Numbered from the stretch's first letter, positions 44,158 through 53,869 are shown. The stretch is DNA of 64,000 bases from Luteimonas viscosa (GCF_008244685.1 NZ_VTFT01000001.1:537248-601247), one strand, 5' to 3'. Program-made: numbers and translations. Notes: a model not told the origin generated them from the sequence alone.

Positions 44158-45846
44158 ATGCCCCGTCATTTCGCTGCCGTCTCCGCCCTCGTCGCCACGC
44201 TGCTGCTCGGCTGCACCTCCGTTCCACCCCGTTCCGCGGAACCCCGCGGATGGACAGTGGACGTGCCCGTCGTCGCCCATCCCGGGGGCGAAACCGCGCA
44301 GTGGTGGTACCGCAGCGGCGCCGCCCGCGCGGCCGGCAACGGCGCCATGGCCGGGCGCGCGAAGAACGTGATCGTGTTCCTCGGCGACGGCATGAGCCTG
44401 ACCACGGTCGCGGCGGCACGCATCCTCGAAGGCCAGCGCGCGGGACGTCCGGGCGAGGAACACATGCTGTCCTGGGAGCATTTCCCGCACACTGCGTTCG
44501 CCAAGACCTACAACACCGATTCGCAGACCCCCGATTCGGCCGGCACGATGACCGCGATCGGCACCGGGGTGAAATCGCACAAGGGCGCGATCGGCGTGTC
44601 CGCCGGCAGCCGCCTCGATTGCGCCGGCAGCCAGGGCAGGCAACTGCTGTCGTGGCTGCGCCTGGCCGACGCTGCCGGCCTCGCCAGCGGCATCGTCACC
44701 ACCACGCGCCTCACCCATGCCACGCCCGCAGCCCTGTACGCGCATTCGCCGGACCGCGACTGGGAGGTGGACGCCGATCTGCCGGAGAGCGCCCGTGCTG
44801 CCGGCTGCCGCGATATCGCGCAGCAGCTGCTGGACTTCGCGCCCGGGCACGGCCCGACGGTGCTGCTGGGCGGCGGCCGCGGCCAGTTCCTGCCCGCGAC
44901 CGAACGCGATCCCGAATACGACGGCAAGGTCGGCCTGCGCCTCGACGGCCGCCACCTGCCGCGGGAATGGCTGCAGCGCCACCCCGGCAGCGCCTTCGTC
45001 TGGAACAACGCGCAGTTGCGCGAGGCGGCCGGCGCCGACGCGGTGCTCGGCCTGTTCGAGTTCGACCACATGCAATACGGGCACGACCGCCGCAGCGACG
45101 ATGCCGGTGAGCCGGACCTCGAAACGATGACCCGCTTCGCGATCGAGAGGCTCTCGCGCCGGGACGGGGGATACGTGCTGCTGGTCGAGAGCGGCCGCAT
45201 CGACCACGCCAGCCACGAGGGCAACGCCTACCGCGCGCTCGACGAGACCGTGGCGATGTCGCGCGCCGTGCAGGCCGCCGTGGAACTGACTTCGAGCGAC
45301 GACACCCTGATCGTGGTCACCGCCGACCATTCGCACACGCTGGGTTTCGTCGGCTACCCACGACGCGGCAATCCGATCTTGGGCAAGGTCCGCGGCCCCG
45401 CCGACGAGGACGGCGCGACCGACGAGTACGCGCGCGACATGCTCGGCCTGCCCTACACCACCCTGGTCTACGCCAACGGCCCCGGCTACGCCGGAGCCAG
45501 CGCGCGCCAGCCGGCCGGCACAAAGCGCCACCTGCACCACCCGGGCTCGTTCGAGCCGGCCCACGGCCGCCCCGACCTGCGCGAGGTCGATACCGGGCAC
45601 CCGGACTTCATGCAGGAAGCACTGGTGCCGCTGAAATCCGAATCGCATGGCGGCGACGACGTCGGCATCTGGGCGCGCGGCCCGGGCAGCGAGGCCTTCC
45701 GCGGCACGCTCGAGCAGCACGTGGTCCACCACGTGATCGTCCAGGCCATGCCGCGCTTGCGCGAACGGCTGTGCGCCGCCGGCACCTGCAACGACGATGG
45801 CGTGCCGGTGGACCTGCCCGATCCGGCGGACTTCGGCGCGCGCTGA
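44158..45846 (+). CDS. phoA: Alkaline phosphatase, putative lipoprotein
   Basis: The periplasmic phosphomonoesterase has 562 residues. A lipobox (LLLGC, Cys19) follows the signal. Alkaline phosphatase motifs are NVIVFLGDGMS with metal ligand Asp77, the nucleophile Ser127 in TPDSAGTMTAIGTG, VESGRIDHASHEGNA and VTADHSHTLGF. The ATG at 44158 gives the signal peptide; the same frame is open for 3 kb upstream but antisense to real genes. It is divergent from the symporter gene across 195 bases. Confidence 0.9.
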   Translation: MPRHFAAVSALVATLLLGCTSVPPRSAEPRGWTVDVPVVAHPGGETAQWWYRSGAARAAGNGAMAGRAKNVIVFLGDGMSLTTVAAARILEGQRAGRPGEEHMLSWEHFPHTAFAKTYNTDSQTPDSAGTMTAIGTGVKSHKGAIGVSAGSRLDCAGSQGRQLLSWLRLADAAGLASGIVTTTRLTHATPAALYAHSPDRDWEVDADLPESARAAGCRDIAQQLLDFAPGHGPTVLLGGGRGQFLPATERDPEYDGKVGLRLDGRHLPREWLQRHPGSAFVWNNAQLREAAGADAVLGLFEFDHMQYGHDRRSDDAGEPDLETMTRFAIERLSRRDGGYVLLVESGRIDHASHEGNAYRALDETVAMSRAVQAAVELTSSDDTLIVVTADHSHTLGFVGYPRRGNPILGKVRGPADEDGATDEYARDMLGLPYTTLVYANGPGYAGASARQPAGTKRHLHHPGSFEPAHGRPDLREVDTGHPDFMQEALVPLKSESHGGDDVGIWARGPGSEAFRGTLEQHVVHHVIVQAMPRLRERLCAAGTCNDDGVPVDLPDPADFGAR

Positions 45847-45951
45847 ACCACCGCGACATCGCGTACTCGCGGCCCGTGGGTGGCCGAAGGTGCAGTCGCG
45901 GCGCAAGCGGTTGCGGCGCTATCCTGTCCTTCCCCCTCCTGGAGTCCGTGC

Positions 45952-46737
45952 ATGAACCGTCTCGACGGCAAGGTCTGCGTCGTCACCGGCGCCGCCAGCG
46001 GCATCGGCAAGCGCATCGCCGAGGTCTATGCCGCGGCCGGCGGCCGGGTCGCGATCGCCGACCTCAAGCTCGATGCGGCGGAAGCCGCCGCGCAATCCAT
46101 CCGCGACACCGGCGGCGATGCGCTCGCCGTGGCGATGGACGTCACCGACGAGGCGCAGGTGGTCGACGGCATCGCGAAGGTCGTCTCGCACTATGGCCGG
46201 GTCGACGTGCTGGTCTCCAACGCCGGCATCCAGATCGTCAACAAGCTCACCGATTTCAGCCTGGCGGACTGGAAGAAGATGCTCGCCATCCATCTCGACG
46301 GCGCGTTCCTCACCACCCGCGAATGCCTGCGCGACATGGAAAAGCGCAAGGAAGGCGGCGCGATCCTGTACATGGGCTCGGTGCATTCGCACCTGGCCTC
46401 GAAGCTGAAGGCGCCCTACGTCACCGCCAAGCACGGCCTGCTGGGGCTCGCGCGCACGGTCGCCAAGGAGGCGGCGGAGTACGGCGTGCGCGCCAACGTG
46501 ATCTGCCCGGGCTTCGTGCGCACGCCGCTGGTCGAGAAGCAGATCCCCGAGCAGGCGAAGGAGCTCGGCATCAGCGAACAGGACGTGGTGAAGAACGTCA
46601 TGCTCAAGGACACGGTGGACGGCGAGTTCACCACGGTCGACGATGTCGCCAATGTCGCGCTGGCGCTGGCCGCATTCGAGAGCAACGCGCTGACCGGGCA
46701 GAGCATCGTGGTCAGCCACGGCTGGTTCATGCAGTAG
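45952..46737 (+). CDS. bdhA: 3-hydroxybutyrate dehydrogenase, short-chain dehydrogenase family
   Basis: The enzyme oxidises D-3-hydroxybutyrate, released from polyhydroxybutyrate, to acetoacetate using NAD. The 261 residues show TGAASGIG (12-19), NAG (90-92), and the catalytic Ser143, Tyr156 and Lys160. [20 protein letters not shown] and the C-terminal VVSHGWFMQ are typical of 3-hydroxybutyrate dehydrogenase. A TGGAG site precedes ATG 45952. It lies nine bases before a patatin-like gene. Confidence 0.92.
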   Translation: MNRLDGKVCVVTGAASGIGKRIAEVYAAAGGRVAIADLKLDAAEAAAQSIRDTGGDALAVAMDVTDEAQVVDGIAKVVSHYGRVDVLVSNAGIQIVNKLTDFSLADWKKMLAIHLDGAFLTTRECLRDMEKRKEGGAILYMGSVHSHLASKLKAPYVTAKHGLLGLARTVAKEAAEYGVRANVICPGFVRTPLVEKQIPEQAKELGISEQDVVKNVMLKDTVDGEFTTVDDVANVALALAAFESNALTGQSIVVSHGWFMQ

Positions 46738-46746
46738 CGCCACGCC

Positions 46747-47943
46747 ATGCCCAGCCCGATCGACGAAGCCTGCGGGCATCTGCGCCGCTACCCGACCGTC
46801 GCCCTCGTGCTCCAGGGCGGCGGCGCGCTCGGCGGCTACCAGTGCGGCGTGTACGAGCGGCTGCACGAGGCGGGGATCGCGCCGAACTGGATCGCCGGCA
46901 TCTCCATCGGCGCGATCAACGCCGCGATCATCGCCGGCAACGCGCCGGAGGACCGCGTCCCGCAACTGCGGGGGTTCTGGGACCACGTGTCCGAACCCGC
47001 CGGCCCGCTCGCGCTACCTGCGCTGGGCGTGCGCACGCTGCTCGCGGCGTTGCCCGAGCAGGAATCGCTACTGTCGTGGGCGCGCAACCTCAGCGCACTG
47101 GGCGCGCTGGCACAGGGGCAACGCGGCTTCTTCCAGGCGCGGCCGCTGTCGCCGTTCCTGTTCACCGACGGCAGCGACGCCGCCACCAGCTTCTACGACA
47201 CCTCGGCGCTGCGCGAGACCCTGCTGCGTTTCGTCGACTTCGACCGCATCAACCGCGACCGCGGCATGCGCCTCACCGTCGGTGCCACCAATGTGATGCG
47301 CGGCAATTTCCGCTACTTCGACAGCGCACTGGAACCGATCCGGGTCGAACACGTGCTCGCCTCGGGCGCGCTGCCGCCGGCGTTCCCTGCGGTGGAGATC
47401 GACGGCGAGCCGTACTGGGACGGCGGCCTCGTCTCCAACACGCCGCTGGAGTACATCCTGGCCTGCCACCCGCACGAGGACACCCTCGCCTTCCAGGTCG
47501 ACCTGTGGAGCGCGCGCGGCGCGCGACCGCGGTCGATCATGGACGTGCTGGAACGGATCAAGGACATCCGCTATTCCAGTCGCACCCGCCACGGCACGCA
47601 GATGGTCGAGATGGCGCAGACGCTGCGCACCTCGTTGCGGGAGCTGATCGACCTGTTGCCCGACCGCAGGCTGCCGCCGCACCTGGACGAGGCGCTGGCG
47701 CCATGGCTCGACGACCGCGTGTTCAACATCATCCACCTGATCTACCAGGCCACGCCGCACGAGCAGGAGAGCAAGGACTACGCCTTCGGCACGATCCCGC
47801 TGCGCGAGCACTGGGAAAGCGGCCGACGCGACATGGACCTCACCCTGCAGCGTCCGGGGTACTTCGCGCTACCCGACCGTTCGGTGGGCGTGGCGACCCA
47901 CGACGTGCACCGCGACACGGGCGTGCCCGGCGACCAGGCCTGA
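46747..47943 (+). CDS. Patatin-like hydrolase with C-terminal DUF3734
   Basis: The protein is a patatin-fold serine hydrolase of 398 residues. The oxyanion motif is LQGGGALGGYQ, the nucleophile is Ser53 in GISIG, and the partner is Asp225 in WDGGLVSN. The C-terminal part (about 290-385) is the DUF3734 extension. This subgroup is often found beside bdhA. It may be a phospholipase or a helper in polyhydroxybutyrate metabolism; the substrate is unknown. It is co-transcribed with bdhA. Confidence 0.88.
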   Translation: MPSPIDEACGHLRRYPTVALVLQGGGALGGYQCGVYERLHEAGIAPNWIAGISIGAINAAIIAGNAPEDRVPQLRGFWDHVSEPAGPLALPALGVRTLLAALPEQESLLSWARNLSALGALAQGQRGFFQARPLSPFLFTDGSDAATSFYDTSALRETLLRFVDFDRINRDRGMRLTVGATNVMRGNFRYFDSALEPIRVEHVLASGALPPAFPAVEIDGEPYWDGGLVSNTPLEYILACHPHEDTLAFQVDLWSARGARPRSIMDVLERIKDIRYSSRTRHGTQMVEMAQTLRTSLRELIDLLPDRRLPPHLDEALAPWLDDRVFNIIHLIYQATPHEQESKDYAFGTIPLREHWESGRRDMDLTLQRPGYFALPDRSVGVATHDVHRDTGVPGDQA

Positions 47944-47953
47944 GCACGCCGCC

Positions 47954-48376
47954 TCAGAACGGCTTGGCCAGCACCAGCCAGATCACCGCCAGCAGGCCGA
48001 ACACCGGCACTTCGTTGAAGATCCGCAGTGTCCGGGTCGAGGGTAGCGGCCGCCCGGCCTCGCTGCGCTTGAGCCAGCGCCCGGCGACGACGAAATGCGC
48101 CAGCAGCAGCGCCACCAGCGCCAGCTTCGCATGCAGCCAGCCGCCGACGATGCCGAAATGCAGCCACAACGCCAGGCCCGGCAACACCGCCAGCCCGAAC
48201 ATGACGTGGCCGAAGCGGTACAGCCGCCGCCCCATCAGCCACAGGCGCGCGCGCACCGCGGGTTCGTCGCCGGCTTCGACCAGGTTGATCAGGATCCGCG
48301 GCAGGTAGAACGCGGCCGCGACCCAGGCCATCACGAACAGCAGGTGCGCGGATTTCGTCCACAGGTAGGCGTGCAT
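47954..48376 (-). CDS. CopD/HemJ-family small membrane protein
   Basis: The 140-residue protein has four hydrophobic helices and starts YLWTKSAHLLFVMAWVAAAFYLPRILINLVEAG. That resembles HemJ, the haem-pathway protoporphyrinogen oxidase, and the related CopD domain. Conserved His11 and the YLPR motif are present. Annotation as CopD is common for such proteins; a HemJ-like role is possible but not certain. Its 3' end converges on the patatin gene with ten bases between stops. Confidence 0.75.
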   Translation of the reverse strand: MHAYLWTKSAHLLFVMAWVAAAFYLPRILINLVEAGDEPAVRARLWLMGRRLYRFGHVMFGLAVLPGLALWLHFGIVGGWLHAKLALVALLLAHFVVAGRWLKRSEAGRPLPSTRTLRIFNEVPVFGLLAVIWLVLAKPF

Positions 48377-48464
48377 GCGGATCTCCGGCGGGTGCGACCG
48401 CGGATACGGCCACGCTGGCGAATGGGCACGCTATTGTAGCCGCCGCCTCCGGAACCCTCAGCCG

Positions 48465-49073
48465 ATGACCAAGCGCTACGACCAACGCTATTTCGACACC
48501 TGGTACCGCAAGCGCGGCATCGGCGGCGCGCAGCGGCTGGCGCGCAAGGTCGCGCTCGCGGTGGCGACGGCCGAGTCCCACCTCGAGCGGCCGCTGCGCA
48601 GCGTGCTCGACATCGGCTGCGGCGAGGGCGCGTGGCGCGCGCCGTTGCTGCGGCTGCGGCCGAAGCTGCGTTACCTGGGCTTCGACGGCAGCGAGTACGC
48701 GGTGCGCCGCTACGGGCAGCGCCGCAACCTGCACCTGGCGCGGTTCGCCGACTTCGCCACCTTGCGGCCGTGCCCGCCGGTCGACCTGCTGGTCTGCAGC
48801 GACGTGATGCACTACCTGCGATTGAAGGAACTCGACCGCGGCCTGCCCGGGCTGGCCGACCTGTGCGGCGGCGTGGCCTTCCTCGAGACCTTCACCCGCG
48901 AGGACCGGACCGTGGGCGACGAGGTCGACTTCCAGGCCCGTTCCGCCGCCTTCTACCGCGGTCGCTTCGAGGCGCTCGGGTTCCGCCAGCTGGGCTCGCA
49001 TTGCTGGCTTTCGCCGGCCCTGGCCGGCGACGTCGCGGCGCTCGAACTTCCTCCACGGGTCGCCGGCGGCTGA
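48465..49073 (+). CDS. Class I SAM-dependent methyltransferase
   Basis: The 202 residues contain the SAM-binding motif SVLDIGCGEGAW, followed by YLGFDGSEYAV and DLLVCSDVMHYL. No further domain suggests the acceptor. The ATG at 48465 gives MTKRYDQRYFDTWYRKR, a common N terminus in this methyltransferase group. It stands alone between a membrane-protein gene and the PHA depolymerase gene. Confidence 0.85.
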   Translation: MTKRYDQRYFDTWYRKRGIGGAQRLARKVALAVATAESHLERPLRSVLDIGCGEGAWRAPLLRLRPKLRYLGFDGSEYAVRRYGQRRNLHLARFADFATLRPCPPVDLLVCSDVMHYLRLKELDRGLPGLADLCGGVAFLETFTREDRTVGDEVDFQARSAAFYRGRFEALGFRQLGSHCWLSPALAGDVAALELPPRVAGG

Positions 49074-49306
49074 ATCCAGGCGCAGGCAGCGCATCCGCCG
49101 CCCCCGGCCCGGTCGCGCGGCCTGGCGTCCGCACCTCCATGTCCGCGGCTGGCGGCCGTTATCCCCCATGTGAACGCATTTTTTCCCGGTCGACACGCCC
49201 CTCCGGAATCCCCGCATTCCGCGTGCCGGGCCATGATCCGGCCCTTGACTCCCGGTTTCCTGCGATGCGGTATGCTGCGTCGCAGCAGCCGCTGCCCGTG
49301 ACGCCG

Positions 49307-50668
49307 ATGCTCCTGTACCAGTTCCACGAACTCACCCGCTCCTGGATGGCACCGCTCACCTACTGGGCGGAGGCCAATGCCAAGGCCTACTCCGCCTCCG
49401 GAAGCTGGCTGTCGGCCATGCCCGGCGCCGAGCGCATCGCCGCGGCCAACGAGCTGCTGTACCGGGTCGGCAAGGACTACGAGAAACCCGCCTTCGACAT
49501 CCACTCGCTCGAGTGGGAAGGCGAGGTCTACCCGGTGGTCGAGAAGACCGTGCGCAGCACGCCGTTCTGCAACCTGCTGCGCTTCAAGCGCTATACCGAC
49601 GACGCCGACACCATCGGCGAGATGCGCGGGCAGCCGCCGGTGCTGATCGTCGCGCCGCTGTCGGGACACCACGCCACGCTGCTGCGCGACACCGTGCGCA
49701 CCATGCTGCGCGACCACAAGGTCTACATCACCGACTGGGTCGACGCGCGCATGGTGCCCAAGGCCGCGGGCCCGTTCACGCTCGACGACTACGTGCGCAC
49801 GATCGAGGACTTCATCCGCCACATCGGCGCCGGCGAGCTGCACGTGATGAGCGTCTGCCAGCCGACGGTGCCGGTGCTGGCTGCGGTCTCGCTGATGGCC
49901 GCGCGCGGCGAGCCGGTGCCGCGCTCGCTGGTGATGATGGGCGGGCCGATCGATACCCGCGAATCGCCGACCTCGGTCAACAACCTCGCCACCCAGAAGC
50001 CGCTGTGGTGGTTCGAGAACAACGTCATCCATCCGGTGCCGCAGAACTATCCCGGCGCGGGCCGCCGGGTCTATCCGGGGTTCCTGCAGCACACCGGTTT
50101 CGTGGCGATGAATCCCGAACGCCATTTCGTCTCTCACTGGGACTTCTACCAGGACCTGCTCAAGGGCGACCTCGAGGATGCGCAGTCGCACCGCAGGTTC
50201 TACGACGAGTACAACGCCGTGCTCGACATGCCCGCCGAGTACTACCTCGACACCATCCGCGTGGTGTTCCAGGAACACCTGCTGCCGCGCGGGCTGTGGG
50301 ACGTGGGCGACGAGCGGGTGCAGCCTTCGAAGATCCGCGGCACCGCGCTGCTGACAATCGAGGGCGAGCTCGACGACATCTCCGGCCTCGGCCAGACCCG
50401 CGCCGCGCACGACCTGTGCACCGGCATCGCCGCGCGCGACCGCCACCACCTGACCGTCAAGGGCGCCGGCCACTACGGCATCTTCAGCGGCCGCCGCTGG
50501 CGCGAGCAGGTCTATCCGCAGGTACGCGACTTCATCGCCGCGAACGTCGCGACGACACCGGCCGGAGCCCGCGCCGGAACGCCGAAGAAGAAGGCCACGG
50601 CGAAGAAGAAGGCAGCGGCGAAGAAGAAGGCCGCGGGGAAGAAGGTGCGTCGCATCGCGCGAGGCTGA
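49307..50668 (+). CDS. phaZ: Intracellular polyhydroxyalkanoate depolymerase with a lysine-rich C-terminal tail
   Basis: The cytoplasmic enzyme degrades stored polyhydroxybutyrate. The catalytic domain has Cys184 as nucleophile in VMSVCQPTVP, the serine-to-cysteine box of intracellular depolymerases, and a His in GAGHYGIFSG. The start at 49307 (MLLYQFHELTRSWMAPL) matches the family; an upstream ATG at 49265 is less likely because a TATGCT -10-like element (49271-49276) falls after it. The last 30 residues form repeats of A-x-KKK (PKKKATAKKKAAAKKKAAGKK), like histone H1 or the PHB-granule protein PhaM. The tail could bind DNA or granules; that is inference. Confidence 0.9.
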   Translation: MLLYQFHELTRSWMAPLTYWAEANAKAYSASGSWLSAMPGAERIAAANELLYRVGKDYEKPAFDIHSLEWEGEVYPVVEKTVRSTPFCNLLRFKRYTDDADTIGEMRGQPPVLIVAPLSGHHATLLRDTVRTMLRDHKVYITDWVDARMVPKAAGPFTLDDYVRTIEDFIRHIGAGELHVMSVCQPTVPVLAAVSLMAARGEPVPRSLVMMGGPIDTRESPTSVNNLATQKPLWWFENNVIHPVPQNYPGAGRRVYPGFLQHTGFVAMNPERHFVSHWDFYQDLLKGDLEDAQSHRRFYDEYNAVLDMPAEYYLDTIRVVFQEHLLPRGLWDVGDERVQPSKIRGTALLTIEGELDDISGLGQTRAAHDLCTGIAARDRHHLTVKGAGHYGIFSGRRWREQVYPQVRDFIAANVATTPAGARAGTPKKKATAKKKAAAKKKAAGKKVRRIARG

Positions 50669-51080
50669 CGGATTTTCGGGAGCATGTATCCCCGGCGGGC
50701 CGGGGGCTTTGGAGGCGCCCCTCTTCGAGGGGGACAATCACGAAACGTGCCGACTGAAGCCAGCGACCTGACCCTTCTCCGTCCGGGAGAAGGTGGCGCG
50801 AAGCGCCGGATGAGGGCCGGAGGAGCGGCACAGGTTCGAACACCACGCAAGCCGTGAGCCGATGCTACGCGTTGCACTTTCCCTCTTCGCCGCTTCGCCC
50901 AACCCTCCCCTCGCCCCCCGCGCTCCGCACCCCAAGCCTGCGCAGCGCGCTGGGCGTTCAGCCACATGCGCGCCTGTGGCGCGCAAGCCATGTGGCGTCA
51001 CCCGAGGGAAAAGGGGCTTGAAAACCGACCGCTAGCCTCCCGCAACCTGCTGCAGGCGGCTGGACCTGCCGCGCAGACGG
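50669..51080. repeat. Intergenic gap with one palindromic repeat unit
   Basis: The 412-base gap contains a repeat unit at about 50767-50821: CTTCTCC/GGAGAAGG hairpin, then GGCGCGAAGCGCC hairpin, then GGATGAGGGCC. A further hairpin-prone stretch, GCGCGCTGGGCG...GCGCGC, lies near 50944-50985. No gene was recognised. A short ribosome-like GAGGGGG at 50727 is not followed by a plausible frame. Confidence 0.6.
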
Positions 51081-52385
51081 TCAGTCCTCGCACGCTTCGG
51101 GCTGCCCTTCGACGACGCGCCACTTCCCGTCGTCGCGTTGCAGTCGCCAACCTGCCGACAAGGCGAGGCTCCAGCCCGGACCGGTCCATGACCCGCCGCA
51201 ACCGTCGAGGTCCTGCGCGCCCACGGTGATCGCCGACCAGTCGGGCGCAACCAGTGCCCCCTCCTTCGCGATCAGTTCGCCCCAGGTCTCGCGCGCGGTC
51301 AATGTGCCGTAGACCGTCCCCGCATCGCCCAGCGGGAACAGGGTGCGGGGATCGAACGACATCGACGGATTCCGCAACGGCAGTCGCAGCGTCGCGCCTT
51401 CGACGAAACGGTCACGATACGTCGCCGCGCGCTGCGCGCGCAAAGCGGCGCGATCGCGTTCCGACATGCGGACGTCATCGATGCCGTACTGCTGCCCGGC
51501 CCTCTCCGCATCGACAGCTGCGGCGCCGAGGACTTCCGACAGCAACGTCGGCAGGTCGGTGCCCGCGTTCACCCCGGATCGCCATCCATCGCGCCAGCGA
51601 TCCAGCAGCAGTCCGTAGGCCGGTCCGGTCGCGTAGGCCATCGAACGCACGAAGCCGTCGTTGTCGTCGGCGCGGCGCAACGCGTCGAGCAGCGCCGGCA
51701 CAGGATCGCCCGCCGCGGACGCGACGACGCGGCCGGTGTACTCGGCCAGCCCCTCGTTGCGTTCCAGTCTCGCCTCCTGCAGCAGCGCACCGGTCGCCAG
51801 TTCGCCCTGCTCCGAACGACGCGCGCGGAATGCGAGCGCGGCCCGGGCATGGCCCTGGGCATTGCCGTCGCCCTTGGCGGCGGCGAGTGCCTGCGCCAGC
51901 GCACGCAGTTCGAGCCGTAACCACGTCCGGCCCTGCTCCTCGTCCAGGTGCGCATTCTCGCCCTCGACCGCCGGCAGTCCGAGTGCGCGTTGCACGCAGT
52001 GCCAGCGTTCGTGCCACAGCAGCCTGGACAGCGCGTCGCCATCGTCGGACAGGGGCAGCATCAGCATCACCGTCGGCACGCCATCGACCTCGATGCAGGT
52101 ATTGGCCGGCAGCTGGTCCGCACGCAGTGCGGCGGGTACAGGCTTGCCGGTTGCCGCATCCATCCGCCACGACGCGCGCGTGGCCGGATCGATCAGCACC
52201 ACCGGGGCATCCAGCGCGACGTTCCACAACGCCGTCGCCCGCTGGATCGACGCAGGATCGTCGGCGATCGCGGCGACGCGCCGCAGCGCCTGCTCGGTCT
52301 CCGCGGGAACCTGGTCCGTCCCGGCGGCGGACACCGGCAGGATGGCCGCCAGCAACGCGCAACGCCATCGTGTGCACCGGTTCAT
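51081..52385 (-). CDS. Exported putative zinc metallopeptidase with HExxH motif
   Basis: The 434-residue protein has a signal peptide (RWRCALLAAILPVSAAG). A HExxH motif lies at His125-Glu-Arg-Trp-His129 in SRLLWHERWHCVQ. A possible third ligand is Glu211 in ERNEGLAEYTG, the EGxAxY pattern of gluzincins. The C-terminal 120 residues look beta-rich. No named family was recognised. GGAGGAC precedes ATG 52385. It lies 55 bases downstream of the PadR/HAAS pair and may belong to that operon. Confidence 0.72.
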   Translation of the reverse strand: MNRCTRWRCALLAAILPVSAAGTDQVPAETEQALRRVAAIADDPASIQRATALWNVALDAPVVLIDPATRASWRMDAATGKPVPAALRADQLPANTCIEVDGVPTVMLMLPLSDDGDALSRLLWHERWHCVQRALGLPAVEGENAHLDEEQGRTWLRLELRALAQALAAAKGDGNAQGHARAALAFRARRSEQGELATGALLQEARLERNEGLAEYTGRVVASAAGDPVPALLDALRRADDNDGFVRSMAYATGPAYGLLLDRWRDGWRSGVNAGTDLPTLLSEVLGAAAVDAERAGQQYGIDDVRMSERDRAALRAQRAATYRDRFVEGATLRLPLRNPSMSFDPRTLFPLGDAGTVYGTLTARETWGELIAKEGALVAPDWSAITVGAQDLDGCGGSWTGPGWSLALSAGWRLQRDDGKWRVVEGQPEACED

Positions 52386-52440
52386 TCCGCGTCCTCCGTT
52401 CGCAACGGCACATGGATCAGGCTGTCCGGGCACGCGCGCC

Positions 52441-53376
52441 TCACGCGTGCTGCGACGATTTCACCAGCAGGTGCTTGGCCATCAGACTATGCAGCCGGCC
52501 GATGCCGCGGGCGATGTGCATGGTCGCGAACAGCAGCAGGATGCCGGCCACGAACACGACGGGCAGGACCCATTCCGGCAGCGACGTGCTGACGACATGG
52601 CCATGGATGTTCAGCAGCTGCCAGCCATCGATGTAGACGTTCGCGTCGGCGATGCCGAGCCACACCAGCACCGGCGCGGCGATGAACGACAGCGAGGTGG
52701 CGATCAGCATCACCGCCAGCGTGAAGTAGACGACGCCCAGCGGCAGCATCAGCAGCATGTACAGCATCGTCGACCAGGTACGCGCATCGGTGAACATGTC
52801 GCCGATGCGTTGCCAGATGCTGCGCCCGCGCACGGTGTACAGCGGCCGGCGCGGCATGCGCTCGCCGAGCATGACCTCGACGATCCGGCCCTCGACCAAC
52901 GACAGCACCCGCACCGAGCCGAAGAACAGGATCAGCAGCGGGATGCCGATGATCGTGATCGACAGACCCAGCGAGAGCGAGAAGCCGGTCACCACCCAGG
53001 TGAAGTAGAAGATGCCGGTCGCCAGCGACAGCAGCATGTAGAACAGCGAGGCATACGCGCGGGGGTCGGCGAACACGCCAAAGAAGCGGCCCAGCGCGGA
53101 CTTGCGCGACGGCGGCGCCGGCGGACGCAGCGCGGTCTGCACCGTGACCTCGGTATCGCGATAGATGTCGGCGACCTCGTCCGGCGCGCCGTAGCTCGAG
53201 GCCACCGCGGCGATCACCTCGGCCTCGCTGCGGCCCGGGTTCTCGGCCAGTTCCGAGCGCAGGTATTCCTCGGCGTCGTACAGCGCGTCCTGGATCAGCG
53301 CCGGGTCCGCGCCCGCGAGCGAGCGCCGCAGGTGTTCCAGGTATTCCGGGATGGTGGTCGGCAGCTTGCTGTTCAT
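52441..53376 (-). CDS. HAAS-type sensor membrane protein partnered with PadR
   Basis: The N-terminal 75 residues form the short helical HAAS-like domain (YLEHLRRSLAGADPALIQDALYDAEEYLRSELA ... YGAPDEVADIYRDTE). The remainder has about five membrane helices in two similar halves, each with an ADPRAYASLFYMLLSL/TDARTWSTMLYMLLML motif, suggesting internal duplication. The ATG overlaps the padR stop as ATGA. In such pairs PadR controls the membrane protein. The signal sensed is unknown. Confidence 0.8.
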   Translation of the reverse strand: MNSKLPTTIPEYLEHLRRSLAGADPALIQDALYDAEEYLRSELAENPGRSEAEVIAAVASSYGAPDEVADIYRDTEVTVQTALRPPAPPSRKSALGRFFGVFADPRAYASLFYMLLSLATGIFYFTWVVTGFSLSLGLSITIIGIPLLILFFGSVRVLSLVEGRIVEVMLGERMPRRPLYTVRGRSIWQRIGDMFTDARTWSTMLYMLLMLPLGVVYFTLAVMLIATSLSFIAAPVLVWLGIADANVYIDGWQLLNIHGHVVSTSLPEWVLPVVFVAGILLLFATMHIARGIGRLHSLMAKHLLVKSSQHA

Positions 53377-53750
53377 TCGCGTGTCCCCTCCAGGACGGCA
53401 TCGACGGAGTCGCGGGTGGCCCGCCACGCGCCGGCCCAGTCGTGCAGGGCGGCATGCCCGGCGTCGGTGATGCGGTAGTAGCGCCGGGGCGGACCGGCGT
53501 CGGATGGCTCGACGAAGCTGTCCAGCAGCCCGGCCGCCTGCAGGTTGCGCAGCACCGGGTACAGCGCACTCTGCTTGCCGCTGAGCACGCCGTCGCCGAG
53601 GCGCTCGAGGGTCTTGGCGATCTGGTAGCCGTACATCGGCTCGCCGGCCGAGCCCAGCACCGCCAGCAGCGCGAGCGAGACCGTCCCCGCACTCAGTTCC
53701 TTCTGGAACTTGCGCAGGTGCACGTCGCCCTGGTCCTCGCTGCCGCCCAT
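53373..53750 (-). CDS. PadR-family transcriptional regulator
   Basis: The 125-residue winged-helix repressor has the PadR pattern: [53 protein letters not shown] and [21 protein letters not shown] lies seven bases before ATG 53750. The upstream stretch 53770-53812 is AT-rich for this genome and is flanked by ACAT and ATGT; it probably holds its promoter and operator. It is translationally coupled to the HAAS membrane protein. Confidence 0.9.
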   Translation of the reverse strand: MGGSEDQGDVHLRKFQKELSAGTVSLALLAVLGSAGEPMYGYQIAKTLERLGDGVLSGKQSALYPVLRNLQAAGLLDSFVEPSDAGPPRRYYRITDAGHAALHDWAGAWRATRDSVDAVLEGTRE

Positions 53751-53869
53751 GCCGGTTCTCCTCGATGACCGACATGCTATTACGGACTTCTCTATAGTGG
53801 ATGTGCCATTAGTCCCGCCGGGCTGGTCTCGTCCACAATCGGGCATCGCATCGAACCCGGAACGCTCCC

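Noticed and set aside
49245..49276. TTGACT plus TATGCT as the phaZ promoter
   Set aside because: The 20-base spacer is too long for a confident sigma-70 promoter. It was used only as weak support for the later start codon.
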